From contig NZ_JACTOJ010000054.1 in NCBI RefSeq assembly GCF_032335695.1, positions 1-10,003 on the forward strand: DNA of 10,003 bases. Reading direction: 5' to 3'. The notes beneath the pieces were generated by a model that saw nothing but the letters and a program-made list of their open reading frames with translations, made no database searches and was not told where the DNA came from. The DNA comes from JACTOJ01 sp032335695. Its GTDB lineage: Bacteria > Bacillota > Clostridia > Clostridiales > Clostridiaceae. Positions 1 through 6,668 of the stretch are shown one piece after another (position 1 is the stretch's first letter; each line of letters opens with the position of its first letter). Position numbers and translations under genes: made by a program.

Positions 1-123
1 AACTTAGTAGTAGATGGGATAGTTGGACCTAAAACTTGGGGACAGCTGACTGACTCCTATACCTCAAAGAATGTAAGTATTCATGTGGTAGGAGAAAGAA
101 GTGAAAAGCCTGGGAGGGAAGAA
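1..123 (+). repeat. Direct repeat, copy A (peptidoglycan-binding/linker)
   Basis: This stretch matches 6867-6989 almost base for base and without gaps, from AACTTAGTAGTAGATGG to the AGTGAAAA-CCT-GG-GG segment. It encodes the end of the peptidoglycan-binding module and the start of the linker. After about base 123 the two copies diverge completely, which marks the point where toxin tips differ. Confidence 0.9.
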
Positions 124-843
124 GAAAAAAGCAGCGAGGATGTCGAAAAAAAATCTCAGGACTATCAAGAAATACTTAAAGAATGGAATGAAGTGAATAA
201 AGCTTTTGATGAAGAAAGTAAACCATCTAACATATTTTTAACTGGTTCATATGACTTTGCTAAAAGTATGATTGGACCAACAGATAAAGAAACTCTTATG
301 GATTATTTCAATGGAGTAACCATGGGAGGAGGTGGAGTAGCCTTAGGGTTTGGAAAAACCGTATTTATTGGCTCTGAAAGACTTTCAGGGAGAATAGGGA
401 GTCTCCTTAGAAGTGAATCAAAAGCTGATAGTATACTGGAAGAAGATATAATAAAACAACAAGCTGAGATAGCAAATAAGGGGGTTACTAAAGCTGACTT
501 AGATGGCGTTAGGATAATCAATAAAAAATATGCAGGACAAACATACAAATTAAGTGGGGACTTAGCTGAAAAATATCCAAATGGAGTTAAGTTCACAGAA
601 GAAGGATTCCCAGATTTCAAGCCATATAGTACTAAGACGGTAACAGTTGACAACCTTGAAGGTGATGCTTACTATGATTTTATCAAAGCAAATGAGAAAG
701 CAGGATTTGATTCAACACCAGAAGGATATACATGGCATCATGTTGAAGATGGTAAAACAATGGAACTTGTTCCGTCTGATTTACACGGGGATGTAAGGCA
801 TACTGGGGGAGCATCTCTAATCAGAAAAGGTATAAGACCGTAA
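1..843 (+). CDS. Polymorphic toxin C-terminal part: peptidoglycan-binding tail, linker and WHH-type HNH nuclease (5' partial)
   Basis: The frame is open from base 1, so the gene starts upstream; a GTG at 85 is internal and has no ribosome binding site. The first ~20 codons (NLVVDGIVGPKTWGQL) are the end of a PG_binding_1 repeat; the fuller, degenerate copy at 6732-6910 confirms this. A charged linker follows (about codons 33-60), then a glycine-rich pre-toxin segment (about codons 95-120, GVTMGGGGVALGFGKT). The last ~60 codons carry TWHH (TGG at 733, His codons at 736 and 739), DLH (778-786) and HTGG (from 799), the pattern of the WHH group of HNH/endonuclease VII toxins. The family predicts a metal-dependent nuclease acting on nucleic acid in a competitor cell. 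No stop or frameshift is visible, so the tip looks active. The immunity gene begins 20 bp after the stop. The upstream body is probably an Rhs protein, inferred from the Rhs remains at 9701-10003. Confidence 0.85.
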   Translation, partial: NLVVDGIVGPKTWGQLTDSYTSKNVSIHVVGERSEKPGREEEKSSEDVEKKSQDYQEILKEWNEVNKAFDEESKPSNIFLTGSYDFAKSMIGPTDKETLMDYFNGVTMGGGGVALGFGKTVFIGSERLSGRIGSLLRSESKADSILEEDIIKQQAEIANKGVTKADLDGVRIINKKYAGQTYKLSGDLAEKYPNGVKFTEEGFPDFKPYSTKTVTVDNLEGDAYYDFIKANEKAGFDSTPEGYTWHHVEDGKTMELVPSDLHGDVRHTGGASLIRKGIRP

Positions 844-863
844 AATAAGGAGGATGAATATTG

Positions 864-1385
864 ATGTTAATACCGAACATTGAGTTTAGAAATGGAATGT
901 GGAATGGAAAGATACATTTAGATTGTTGGAGTAACTTTTTTGAAGGTAAAGATGATATTGATTTGAATATTGGTGGTGATTCAAAGACAGAGAAACTGGA
1001 GCAAATTCATAAGAATGGATACGAATATGTGATATCTAATCAAGAGGAATTACTTAATTCAATCTTAAATGAATTGCTAAAACAATATTCAACTATGCAA
1101 GAAGAGTATGGTTATGATGAAGATGAATTAGAAGAAATTATGCCTAATGTTAACCAAATTCATGATTTTAAAAAATTAATTAAACCTAAAAGAATCTATA
1201 TACTAAATGTTGAAAATAACGATATGCCGTACATAGGATTCCATTTTCTATGTTCTTGGGATGAGGAACATGATTTAGGGGTTATGATCAATATGGATAG
1301 AATCATTAAGATGGGTGGTGCAGATACAGCTTTTCTATCATGGATAGCCAAGAATGATAAAAAGAGCTTTGACTCGAATAAATAG
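864..1385 (+). CDS. Probable immunity protein, DUF6985/DUF2004-like
   Basis: This is an acidic, soluble protein of about 173 residues with no signal peptide or membrane segment. The C-terminal part reads GFHFLCSWDEEHDLGVM, followed by a MGGADTAFLSWIA-type end. That 'WDEEHGLGV ... GGAD' signature is one I associate with DUF6985/DUF2004 proteins, which often sit behind polymorphic toxins. No biochemical role is visible beyond probable binding and neutralisation of the WHH nuclease encoded just upstream, with which it should be co-transcribed. An AAGGAGG site at 847-853 serves either ATG 864 (10-nt spacer) or TTG 861 (7-nt spacer); I chose ATG, but TTG adds only one residue and is possible. The family call is from memory of the motif; the immunity role is inferred from position. 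Confidence 0.72.
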   Translation: MLIPNIEFRNGMWNGKIHLDCWSNFFEGKDDIDLNIGGDSKTEKLEQIHKNGYEYVISNQEELLNSILNELLKQYSTMQEEYGYDEDELEEIMPNVNQIHDFKKLIKPKRIYILNVENNDMPYIGFHFLCSWDEEHDLGVMINMDRIIKMGGADTAFLSWIAKNDKKSFDSNK

Positions 1386-1544
1386 AGCTGAATAATAGCT
1401 TATTGTGTAAAGAAATAACTAGAAGAAACAAGATGTCTTCAAAAGATACTGCATAACCAATAAAAAGGTAACTGCAAAAAAATAATAGTAGCAAGTATAT
1501 AATAAAATAGATAAAAGACATAAAGTAATTCACTGCATAATTGT

Positions 1545-1760
1545 AATAATGCAGTAAGTAGTAACAAAAGCAAAAATCAAATATATATCATTGTAATAAT
1601 GAAGGCTAACGCTGATAAAAAGCGTTAGCCTTTTTTCTATGCCTAAAACATTGAAAGGGGTAAAGAGCAATGATAAATGAACTGATAAAGAGATTCAAGA
1701 TACATCTAGAGGAGGACGGAAAGAGCATAAAAACAGTTGAAAGCTATGTTGGAGATACTT
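1545..1760 (+). repeat. 216-bp direct repeat, copy A (terminator plus integrase start)
   Basis: This matches 9485-9700, which is exactly the same length, from AATAATGCAGTAAG through the terminator hairpin, the ribosome binding site and the first 30 codons of the integrase to GATACTT. There are scattered substitutions and small compensating indels. In both copies it lies downstream of a toxin-immunity pair. Just upstream, the arms ACTGCAT (1532-1538) and ATGCAGT (1549-1555) can form a small hairpin that copy B lacks. Confidence 0.9.
1602..1636 (+). terminator. Rho-independent terminator between immunity gene and integrase
   Basis: A perfect 12-bp stem, AAGGCTAACGCT (1602-1613) with AGCGTTAGCCTT (1621-1632), closes a 7-nt loop and runs into a T tract to 1636. 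It should end transcription of the toxin-immunity operon. It also lies only 33 nt before the integrase ATG, leaving little room for a separate integrase promoter after it. Confidence 0.93.
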
Positions 1761-1904
1761 CTGCCTTTGTAGCGTTCCTTGATAGTAAGGGAGTAGATTT
1801 CAATGGAGAAATGAAAAGATTCTATATCACCAGCTACAGGAACTATCTCATTGAAAACCAGTATGAGCTTAGTACTATTAACAAGAAAGTCAACAGTATT
1901 CATT
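1670..1904 (+). pseudogene. Tyrosine recombinase/phage integrase, N-terminal fragment
   Basis: The ATG has a GAAAGGGG ribosome binding site at 1653-1660. The product begins MINELIKRFKIHLEEDGKS, followed by TVESYVGD, YRNYLIE and INKKVNSIHSFN. This is the SAM-like N-terminal (core-binding) domain of XerC/D-type integrases. About 78 codons remain; the family normally has about 280-330 residues, and the catalytic domain with the R-K-H-R-H-Y residues is missing. The frame stays open to 2023 only by running into unrelated sequence antisense to the gene at 1904-2296. The break coincides with the edge of the IS21 material. No continuation of the integrase is visible on the far side of that element at 4664. 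The product is not expected to recombine DNA. Confidence 0.85.
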
Positions 1905-2296
1905 CATTCAATTTTTTTATTGCAGTGGTCAATTGTTATGTATTGACTCAACTCAAGAACTCTATCCTTTATCATCTCCAACATTATTTCATCAAGTGTA
2001 GGTGGGACATAGAGTTCCTTTGATTGGTCCACGCTTGCGCTTTCTATGTCTTTTCCTTTATAGAGGTCATCTATGCTGATAAATGCAGCATCAACAGCTG
2101 TAGGTGGTTTTTCTTCGTATTTCCTTGAACTCAAATTGTAGTGGTACTTGCTTTCTTTAACAACCAATTTCTGAATTCGGGCGTAGCCCTTACCGTACTT
2201 CTCTTTTACGAAATTTTCTGTAAATTCCTTTCCTTTTCTGTTAAACATATTCACAAATTCATCGTAATCTATTTTATTAACAGCATTTGTTCTCAT
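1904..2296 (-). CDS. Small basic passenger protein of the IS21 element, possibly DNA-binding
   Basis: I do not recognise the family with certainty. The 130-residue product starts 25 nt after the istB stop, on the same strand, behind a good AAGGAGA ribosome binding site, so it is probably translated from the istAB transcript. Residues about 10-55 (DYDEFVNMFNRKGKEF, then FVKEKYGKGYARIQKLV and KYHYNLSSRKYE) are rich in Lys/Arg and Tyr and look like a helix-turn-helix-type fold; this is an inference from composition and spacing only. The C-terminal half is more acidic, with PPTLDEIMLEMIKDRVLEL. The stop codon lies exactly where element sequence meets integrase sequence, so the natural C-terminus may have been lost. 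IS21 elements usually carry only istA and istB, which makes this gene unusual. Confidence 0.6.
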   Translation of the reverse strand: MRTNAVNKIDYDEFVNMFNRKGKEFTENFVKEKYGKGYARIQKLVVKESKYHYNLSSRKYEEKPPTAVDAAFISIDDLYKGKDIESASVDQSKELYVPPTLDEIMLEMIKDRVLELSQYITIDHCNKKIE

Positions 2297-2321
2297 CTAT
2301 CAATCTCCTTGGTTCTTTTCA

Positions 2322-3080
2322 TTAATTATTCTTTACTCTATAACTATTCCCTGTTATACTAATCACATGGCAGTGATGCAGCAGTCTATCTAGAACGGCA
2401 GTTGCTGCTACTTCACTGGTGAAAACTTCATCCCACCGGTTAAATGGGAGGTTAGTAGTTATTATTAGGGAGCTTTTTTCATATCTTTGGCGTATAAGTT
2501 GAAAAAATATGCTCTCTTTTTCTTTGTTCATTTTCAAATATCCTAAATCATCAATTATCAGTAAATCAATTGTTGACAACTTCTTAAATGCAGCTTTTAA
2601 TGTACCCTCAGCATATGCCTCAAATAGACTATCCACAAGATCTATAGCGTTTTTGAAAAGTACATGTTTCCCTTGTTCGCATGCCCTTATTCCAATTGCT
2701 GTGGATAAATGACTTTTACCGACGCCAGGAGGGCCTATAAACACCATATTTTCCTTTTTTCCAAGGAAGTTGAGTGTGCCAAGGTCTCTTATTTTATTTT
2801 CATTTATACTTGACTGAAATTTGAAGTCAAACTCTTCGAAAGTGGTATGTATTTCAAATCCTGCATTCTTCATATTTTTCTCTTTTAAGCGGCTCTTTTT
2901 CCCCATTTCCTCAATCTTTAACAACCTGCACAAAAATTCTCTAGGACTCACATTATCATTTATAGCCGTTTTTATTTCTTCATCATAAGACCTAAGTATG
3001 TCCGGTAATTTAAATTGTTTTAACAATCTGGTTATTTCAAAGTCAATATTCTCATTGACGTTAGCACTTTTTACGTTCAA
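2322..3080 (-). CDS. istB: IS21-family helper ATPase IstB
   Basis: This is a 252-residue AAA+/DnaC-like ATPase of full family length. The Walker A motif GPPGVGKS is at residues 116-123, Walker B LLIIDDLG at 173-180, a sensor-like IITTNLPF at 206-213 and the arginine-bearing DRLLHH at 231-236. In IS21 elements IstB assembles on target DNA and stimulates IstA strand transfer. The start is TTG at 3080, overlapping the istA stop by 4 bp (TTGA), with an AAGGGGGT ribosome binding site a few bases before it inside istA, so the genes are translationally coupled. No frameshift or missing motif is seen. Confidence 0.95.
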   Translation of the reverse strand: MNVKSANVNENIDFEITRLLKQFKLPDILRSYDEEIKTAINDNVSPREFLCRLLKIEEMGKKSRLKEKNMKNAGFEIHTTFEEFDFKFQSSINENKIRDLGTLNFLGKKENMVFIGPPGVGKSHLSTAIGIRACEQGKHVLFKNAIDLVDSLFEAYAEGTLKAAFKKLSTIDLLIIDDLGYLKMNKEKESIFFQLIRQRYEKSSLIITTNLPFNRWDEVFTSEVAATAVLDRLLHHCHVISITGNSYRVKNN

Positions 3081-4573
3081 TTTTGACCCCCTTCAGTGTA
3101 GTAGGCTAGACTTCGCACAAGCCCTTCGGGCAGTTTATGCCTTTCTGCTCTCTTCTCGCGTTCCTTCAGTCCAATTATCTCATGCTCAAGAATGAGCTTT
3201 AAGAAACGTTCTTTTATCACAGCCTTTATATTATCAGCTCTAACAATATTATTTTCTATACAGTGCTGCAGTATTATTTCAAGCTCTTCCACGTCATAGA
3301 GGTCTCTTAATTTCAGTATTTCTCTAGCATGAAAATGAGCCTGGTTAGTGAGCCGAGAGGCGAGTTCATAGAAGTCTGCACCATTTCTAAATGTCTTTTC
3401 AAATACGCGTCGTATTTCAGGTATAGATTTTGGTACCAGGCTTGCTATATCTTTGTAGTCACTATTATCAGTAACTTTGCCTTTTTTACCACCTAGAGTT
3501 CTATATGTCTTTATATGGTTCATTCTGGCATCAAATATTTCAAGAATAAAGCCGTACACAACTCTTATTTTTACGGTGGTACCGACATAGGCCACAGGTA
3601 CGCTGTACCTGTTAGTATCAACCATAACATAGGAATCATTGCTTACTATCCTTTCCTCGATATCCAGCTCCAGAACCTTCTTGCTCTTTATTCCTATCAA
3701 TTGGTCCTTTTCTTCAAGGAACATCTCCTCCGGTATTCTGCCGGTTGTCCCATGTATTCTTAAATTAGTTTCTTTCATAAATGCCTTTGCAGCATCATTA
3801 AGTTCCTCCATAGAATTGAATTTATTGCCCTTGATGAACTGTTCTTCGATAAATTGGAATGGTTTTTCTATTTTACCCTTCGTCCTTGCCCTTAGGGGCT
3901 TACAGGCGTTTGGTGTGGTTTTAAGATGTGCAAACAATCTTAATGCATCTTCGTTGAAATTAACCTCACTGCCACTAGCGTGGCTTATTACAAGAGCTTT
4001 GGGATTATCAATGACAATCTCACGCGTGACTCCACCAAGTTCTATAAAAAGATCTTGTATGGCCTCATAAACAGAAACTGCATTCATCCTTGTGGAAAAT
4101 ATCATTGCTTTCCTACGAGAATAGGGAAGAATCATTGAGAAACAATAAACAGTTATTTTTTCTTCATTTATCCACATTTCATATTCGCTCCAGTCAAACT
4201 GGGCTTGATCTCCTGGAGGAGTCTCAAATCTAACTGTTGCTTTTCTGTTAATAACAGTTTTTTCACAATCAAGTAGACTTAGAAACCTGTATATTGGATT
4301 TATGCCTCCTTCATACCCCTTTTTACAAAGTTCTCTGTATATCCGTGTACCATTAAAATCAAATTCCTTATCTAAATACCAGATCCTGATAAGGTCTTTA
4401 TATTCATCAATTTTAGTTGGACTCTGAATTCTTCTATACTTTGGTTCTTCCTCTAAGGCTATTAACTTTTTCACAGTATTCTTTGACATTCTAAGATCTC
4501 TGGCTATCTTCTTTATGCTCACTCCATTTCTATGCAGTTCTTTAACTGTGTACCAATCTTGCAATTTCTTCAC
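3077..4573 (-). CDS. istA: IS21-family transposase IstA
   Basis: This is a 498-residue DDE transposase. The N-terminus carries a helix-turn-helix (residues about 15-38, NGVSIKKIARDLRMSKNTVK). The catalytic triad can be read as D127 in QFDWSEY, D189 in IVIDN and E236 in GKIEKPF, with spacing normal for the family. The C-terminal region is the Mu-transposase-type beta-barrel part, with YSVPVAYVG. The start is GTG at 4573, preceded by GGGAGG with a 7-nt spacer; no better ATG lies upstream. The product binds the terminal repeats and does strand cleavage and transfer together with IstB. The frame is intact, so the protein may be functional even if the element has lost one end. Confidence 0.95.
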   Translation of the reverse strand: MKKLQDWYTVKELHRNGVSIKKIARDLRMSKNTVKKLIALEEEPKYRRIQSPTKIDEYKDLIRIWYLDKEFDFNGTRIYRELCKKGYEGGINPIYRFLSLLDCEKTVINRKATVRFETPPGDQAQFDWSEYEMWINEEKITVYCFSMILPYSRRKAMIFSTRMNAVSVYEAIQDLFIELGGVTREIVIDNPKALVISHASGSEVNFNEDALRLFAHLKTTPNACKPLRARTKGKIEKPFQFIEEQFIKGNKFNSMEELNDAAKAFMKETNLRIHGTTGRIPEEMFLEEKDQLIGIKSKKVLELDIEERIVSNDSYVMVDTNRYSVPVAYVGTTVKIRVVYGFILEIFDARMNHIKTYRTLGGKKGKVTDNSDYKDIASLVPKSIPEIRRVFEKTFRNGADFYELASRLTNQAHFHAREILKLRDLYDVEELEIILQHCIENNIVRADNIKAVIKERFLKLILEHEIIGLKEREKRAERHKLPEGLVRSLAYYTEGGQN

Positions 4574-4633
4574 CCCGTTGCCTCCCTTATGTACATAAAA
4601 ATTACATACATAAGGATATTATCTTTTGCTTAG

Positions 4634-4663
4634 GGGGTCAAATTTCAGTTAAAAAGGGGGTCA
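4634..4663 (-). repeat. IS21 terminal repeats, istA side
   Basis: Two copies of GGGGGTCAA (plus strand, starting at 4633-4634 and 4656) lie 22 bp apart between istA and the end of the element. Paired subterminal repeats are typical of IS21 ends and act as IstA binding sites. Confidence 0.75.
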
Positions 4664-4688
4664 ATATTCATTGTAAATCAACAATAAC

Positions 4689-4729
4689 AAAATTCCAATG
4701 GATGCTGTAAAGGTATCTGTTGGAATTTT
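4689..4729. terminator. Stand-alone rho-independent terminator (symmetrical)
   Basis: AAAATTCCAA (4689-4698) pairs with TTGGAATTTT (4720-4729), with further pairing of GAT/ATC inside, and runs into TTTTTCTTTCT. It has A-rich sequence on one side and T-rich on the other, so it could work in either direction. It lies between the IS21 end and the IS3 element with no intact gene next to it, so it is probably left over from the locus that stood here before the insertions. The remaining sequence to 4843 shows no gene. Confidence 0.7.
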
Positions 4730-4843
4730 TCTTTCTAAGGTCTAACTTTGGATACAATAGGACATAGCTTGGTACATGGTAATTAAGGATGCCTTGAAAC
4801 ATTTCAGGGTATACAAATAATAAATTGTAGTGGTATACTAAAG

Positions 4844-4873
4844 TTGTAACACCTCGGTCTAATAGATTATAAT
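4844..4873 (+). promoter_or_regulatory. IS3 transposase promoter with -35 in the inverted repeat
   Basis: TTGTAA (4844-4849, inside the left inverted repeat) and TATAAT (4868-4873) are 18 bp apart, a good sigma-A-type match. The -10 overlaps an inverted repeat, AATAGATT (4861-4868) with AATCTATT (4875-4882). In RNA reading in from outside, this would form a hairpin ahead of the GAGG ribosome binding site at 4891. No mapped start site supports this; it is a sequence match only. Confidence 0.6.
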
Positions 4874-4901
4874 AAATCTATTAAAGAAAAGAGGAAGAAA
4901 T

Positions 4902-5186
4902 ATGAGCCAACAATATGAGGAAGAATTTAAGAAAAAGATTGTCAGTCTCCATCTTGGAGAAGGAAGAACAATAAGAAGCTTATCTGAGGAATATAATGTA
5001 TCAAAAGGTATAATCTCAATTTGGATAAAAGCTTACCGTGAAGAATGCCAAACAAACCATGAACTAAAAGAAGAATTTGATTATAAGCAAGAGAACCTTA
5101 GACTTCGCAAGGAGCTAGAAGAAATGGAAAAAGAGAATCAATTTCTAAAAAAAGCAGCAGCATTCTTTGCGAAGGAAATCGATTAG
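4902..5186 (+). CDS. IS3-family transposase OrfA
   Basis: The 94-residue product has an N-terminal helix-turn-helix of the HTH_Tnp_1 type (YEEEFKKKIVSLHLGEG, then IRSLSEEYNVSKGIISIWI, residues about 5-43). A leucine-zipper coiled coil follows (residues about 65-85, NLRLRKELEEMEKENQFLKK) ending in AAAFFAKE. It binds the element ends and, fused to OrfB by frameshifting, makes the active transposase. The ATG has GAGG at 4891-4894. The stop TAG overlaps the GTG of orfB by one base. Length and motifs are normal, and this half of the transposase looks intact. Confidence 0.93.
   Translation: MSQQYEEEFKKKIVSLHLGEGRTIRSLSEEYNVSKGIISIWIKAYREECQTNHELKEEFDYKQENLRLRKELEEMEKENQFLKKAAAFFAKEID
5147..5154 (+). 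other. Programmed -1 frameshift site (A7G) of the IS3 element
   Basis: The run AAAAAAAG is read as CTA AAA AAA GCA in the orfA frame. A one-base backward slip enters the orfB frame, which is open from here (KSSSILCEGNRLVVYRF) into orfB proper. IS3 elements make the OrfAB transposase this way. No obvious strong stimulatory hairpin follows. Confidence 0.75.
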
Positions 5187-6048
5187 TGGTTTATAGATTT
5201 ATTAAGAACAATAATAAAGAATTTGGATTAAGATGGCTTCTTAGAAGGTTTGATTTGTCACCGAATTCATATTATAACTTTCTAAAAAATAGGAAGTCTA
5301 CTTATCATGCGAAAAAGCAAGAAATATTCAGTGAAATCAGTAAAATATATCATAAAACTGAAGGCATACTCGGTCATAGAAACATGGCGATTTTTCTAAG
5401 ACGCAAAGGTATTTTCTGCAGTAAAACCACTGCACATAAATACATGAATAAAGAACTTGGACTTAAGTCTATTGTTGAAAGAAAAAAGCCTGGTTACATA
5501 AAAGGACAAGCTCATAAAATCTTCCCTAATTTACTGAATCAAAATTTTACTGCAGATAGAGCTAATCATACCTGGTACACTGATTTTACATACTTATTTC
5601 TTACAAATGGCAAGAAGCGCTACAACTGCTCAATTATTGACCTCTACGACCGTTCTGTAGTAGCAAGCTTGAATGGTAATGAGATAACAAGTGAGCTTGT
5701 TATTAACACTTTAAGAAAAGCCATAGATTCAAAGCCAAACCTAAAGCACGGATTAATCATTCACAGCGATCAGGGCTCACACAGTATACGTCAAAAGATT
5801 TTACGGACTTCTGAAAGTCAGTAAATATCCAACAAAGTATGAGTAAAGCAGGTTGTCCTTATGATAATGCTCCAATGGAAAGATACTATAACACCTTAAA
5901 AAACGAACTAATATATCATCCTTATTTTCATAGTGATGAAGAATTAAATGAAGCAATTAACACTTTTGCCTACGTATGGTATAACCATGTAAGACCTCAC
6001 ACATTCAATGGAGGGCTAACGCCCTTTGAAGCAAGAAATAAAAGATAA
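5186..6048 (+). pseudogene. IS3-family transposase OrfB, frameshifted
   Basis: The rve-type integrase core is spread over two frames. The first frame (5186-5824) has the HTH_21 segment, TWYTDFTYL with the first catalytic Asp (about residue 133) and IHSDQGS with the second (about residue 195). Then it shifts: normal HSDQGSQYTSKDF reads on only if two bases are removed near 5777-5783, where TCACACAG probably was TCACAG. In the corrected frame a TGA at 5812-5814 replaces what is usually a Cys codon. The rest (from 5815) carries MSKAGCPYDNAPMER with the catalytic Glu and HVRPHTFNGGLTPFE, to the TAA at 6046. Two independent lesions separate the catalytic Asp and Glu, so no active transposase is expected. 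Confidence 0.9.
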
Positions 6049-6072
6049 AATTATTAGGTCAATGTGTTACAA

Positions 6073-6668
6073 AAAAGCTTGACCATTGCAATGGTATAGA
6101 TTTAACAAAAACTATTTTTGATAGTATGCTAGGAAGAAAATAACCTCAATGATATTTTTATTGACTGTGTTAAGTGGAATTTATTTGGAACGATAATGGA
6201 ATATACATATGAAGGGTGTAAAAAAGGTTCACTTTCTTCTTAAATACGATAGCAATATACAAATGGAGAAATTTTCATTGCGGATGAGAAGGCAATTGAC
6301 ATCAAGGAAAGTTAATTGTATTTTACTTGGAAATTTGCCTAAAATTTACGACACAACACTAAGAATACAGTGATAAAAGATTAAAATGAACTAGCTGAAA
6401 AACAAGTGGCTAGTTCATTGCTTTCTAAAGTGATAAAATAATGATGATCAGAGGAAATAATAAATCTTACTGGTAAAGTTGCAAATATGGGATTAGCCAG
6501 AAGAATGAAAGTAAATCTTAGAAGTTTTATATTATAAGGAATAGGACATATTTCTAGATATTTATTAGATTTAGTAAAAGCTACATTTACTCATATTTTT
6601 TATATAGATAATTTACCTTTGTAAATTATTAAAATTGCGACATCTACGTTTTTATAATTTTTTCTTTC
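6073..6668. other. AT-rich stretch with no convincing gene
   Basis: No open frame here has a ribosome binding site or recognisable family motifs. It begins with a 14-bp perfect palindrome, ACCATTGCAATGGT (6082-6095). Short reading-frame ends, such as DLTKTIFDSMLGRK before the stop at 6141 and GKVANMGLARRMKVNLRSF ending near 6535, look like tails of lost genes, but I cannot assign them. ATAATTTA and TAAATTAT around 6608-6630 can pair in a weak AT hairpin. The simplest reading is a graveyard of decayed coding sequence between the IS3 copy and the second toxin remnant. Confidence 0.6.
6385..6419. terminator. Hairpin, possible weak terminator on the minus strand
   Basis: AATGAACTAGC (6385-6395) pairs perfectly with GCTAGTTCATT (6409-6419) around a 13-nt loop. 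On the plus strand no T tract follows. On the minus strand the stem is followed by TTTTAATCTTTTATC, a poor but possible termination signal. Its original gene is not apparent. Confidence 0.4.

Larger units (their letters stand above)
1904..4663 (-). mobile_element. IS21-family element with passenger gene; istB-side end missing or unrecognised
   Basis: The element carries istA, istB and a small third gene, all reading leftward. Its istA-side end is clear: two TTTGACCCCC/TTGACCCCC repeats lie on the minus strand just inside 4663, with outermost bases TG as usual for IS21. On the other side I find no matching GGGGGTCA repeat between 1904 and the third gene. The octamer TATTCATT occurs at 1897-1904 and at 4665-4672, in the right size range for an IS21 target duplication. 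However, it fits only if the left terminus is aberrant. The left boundary given here is the point where the integrase homology stops. Confidence 0.75.
4844..6072 (+). mobile_element. IS3-family insertion sequence, complete ends, inactivated orfB
   Basis: The left inverted repeat (4844-4864, TTGTAACACCTCGGTCTAATA less one base) and the right repeat (6052-6072) match at 17 of 21 positions, with the outer nine identical (TTGTAACAC). The 1229-bp length and the orfA/orfB order in two frames are standard for IS3. The flanks are AAG and AAA, so a 3-bp target duplication is close but not exact. orfB is broken (see its entry), so the copy cannot move by itself. Confidence 0.92.

Noticed and set aside
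1904..2023. The integrase reading on to 2023 as a genuine 117-residue protein
   Set aside because: Residues after about 78 come from the strand opposite the IS21 passenger gene and do not resemble integrases.
3515..4070. Open frames on the plus strand across istA, and similar ones across istB and the toxin gene on the opposite strand
   Set aside because: They are antisense to well-supported conserved genes and have no ribosome binding sites.
6263..6373. A 36-codon open frame starting MEKFSLRMRRQL
   Set aside because: It has no ribosome binding site, no recognisable motif, and a length expected by chance in this composition.
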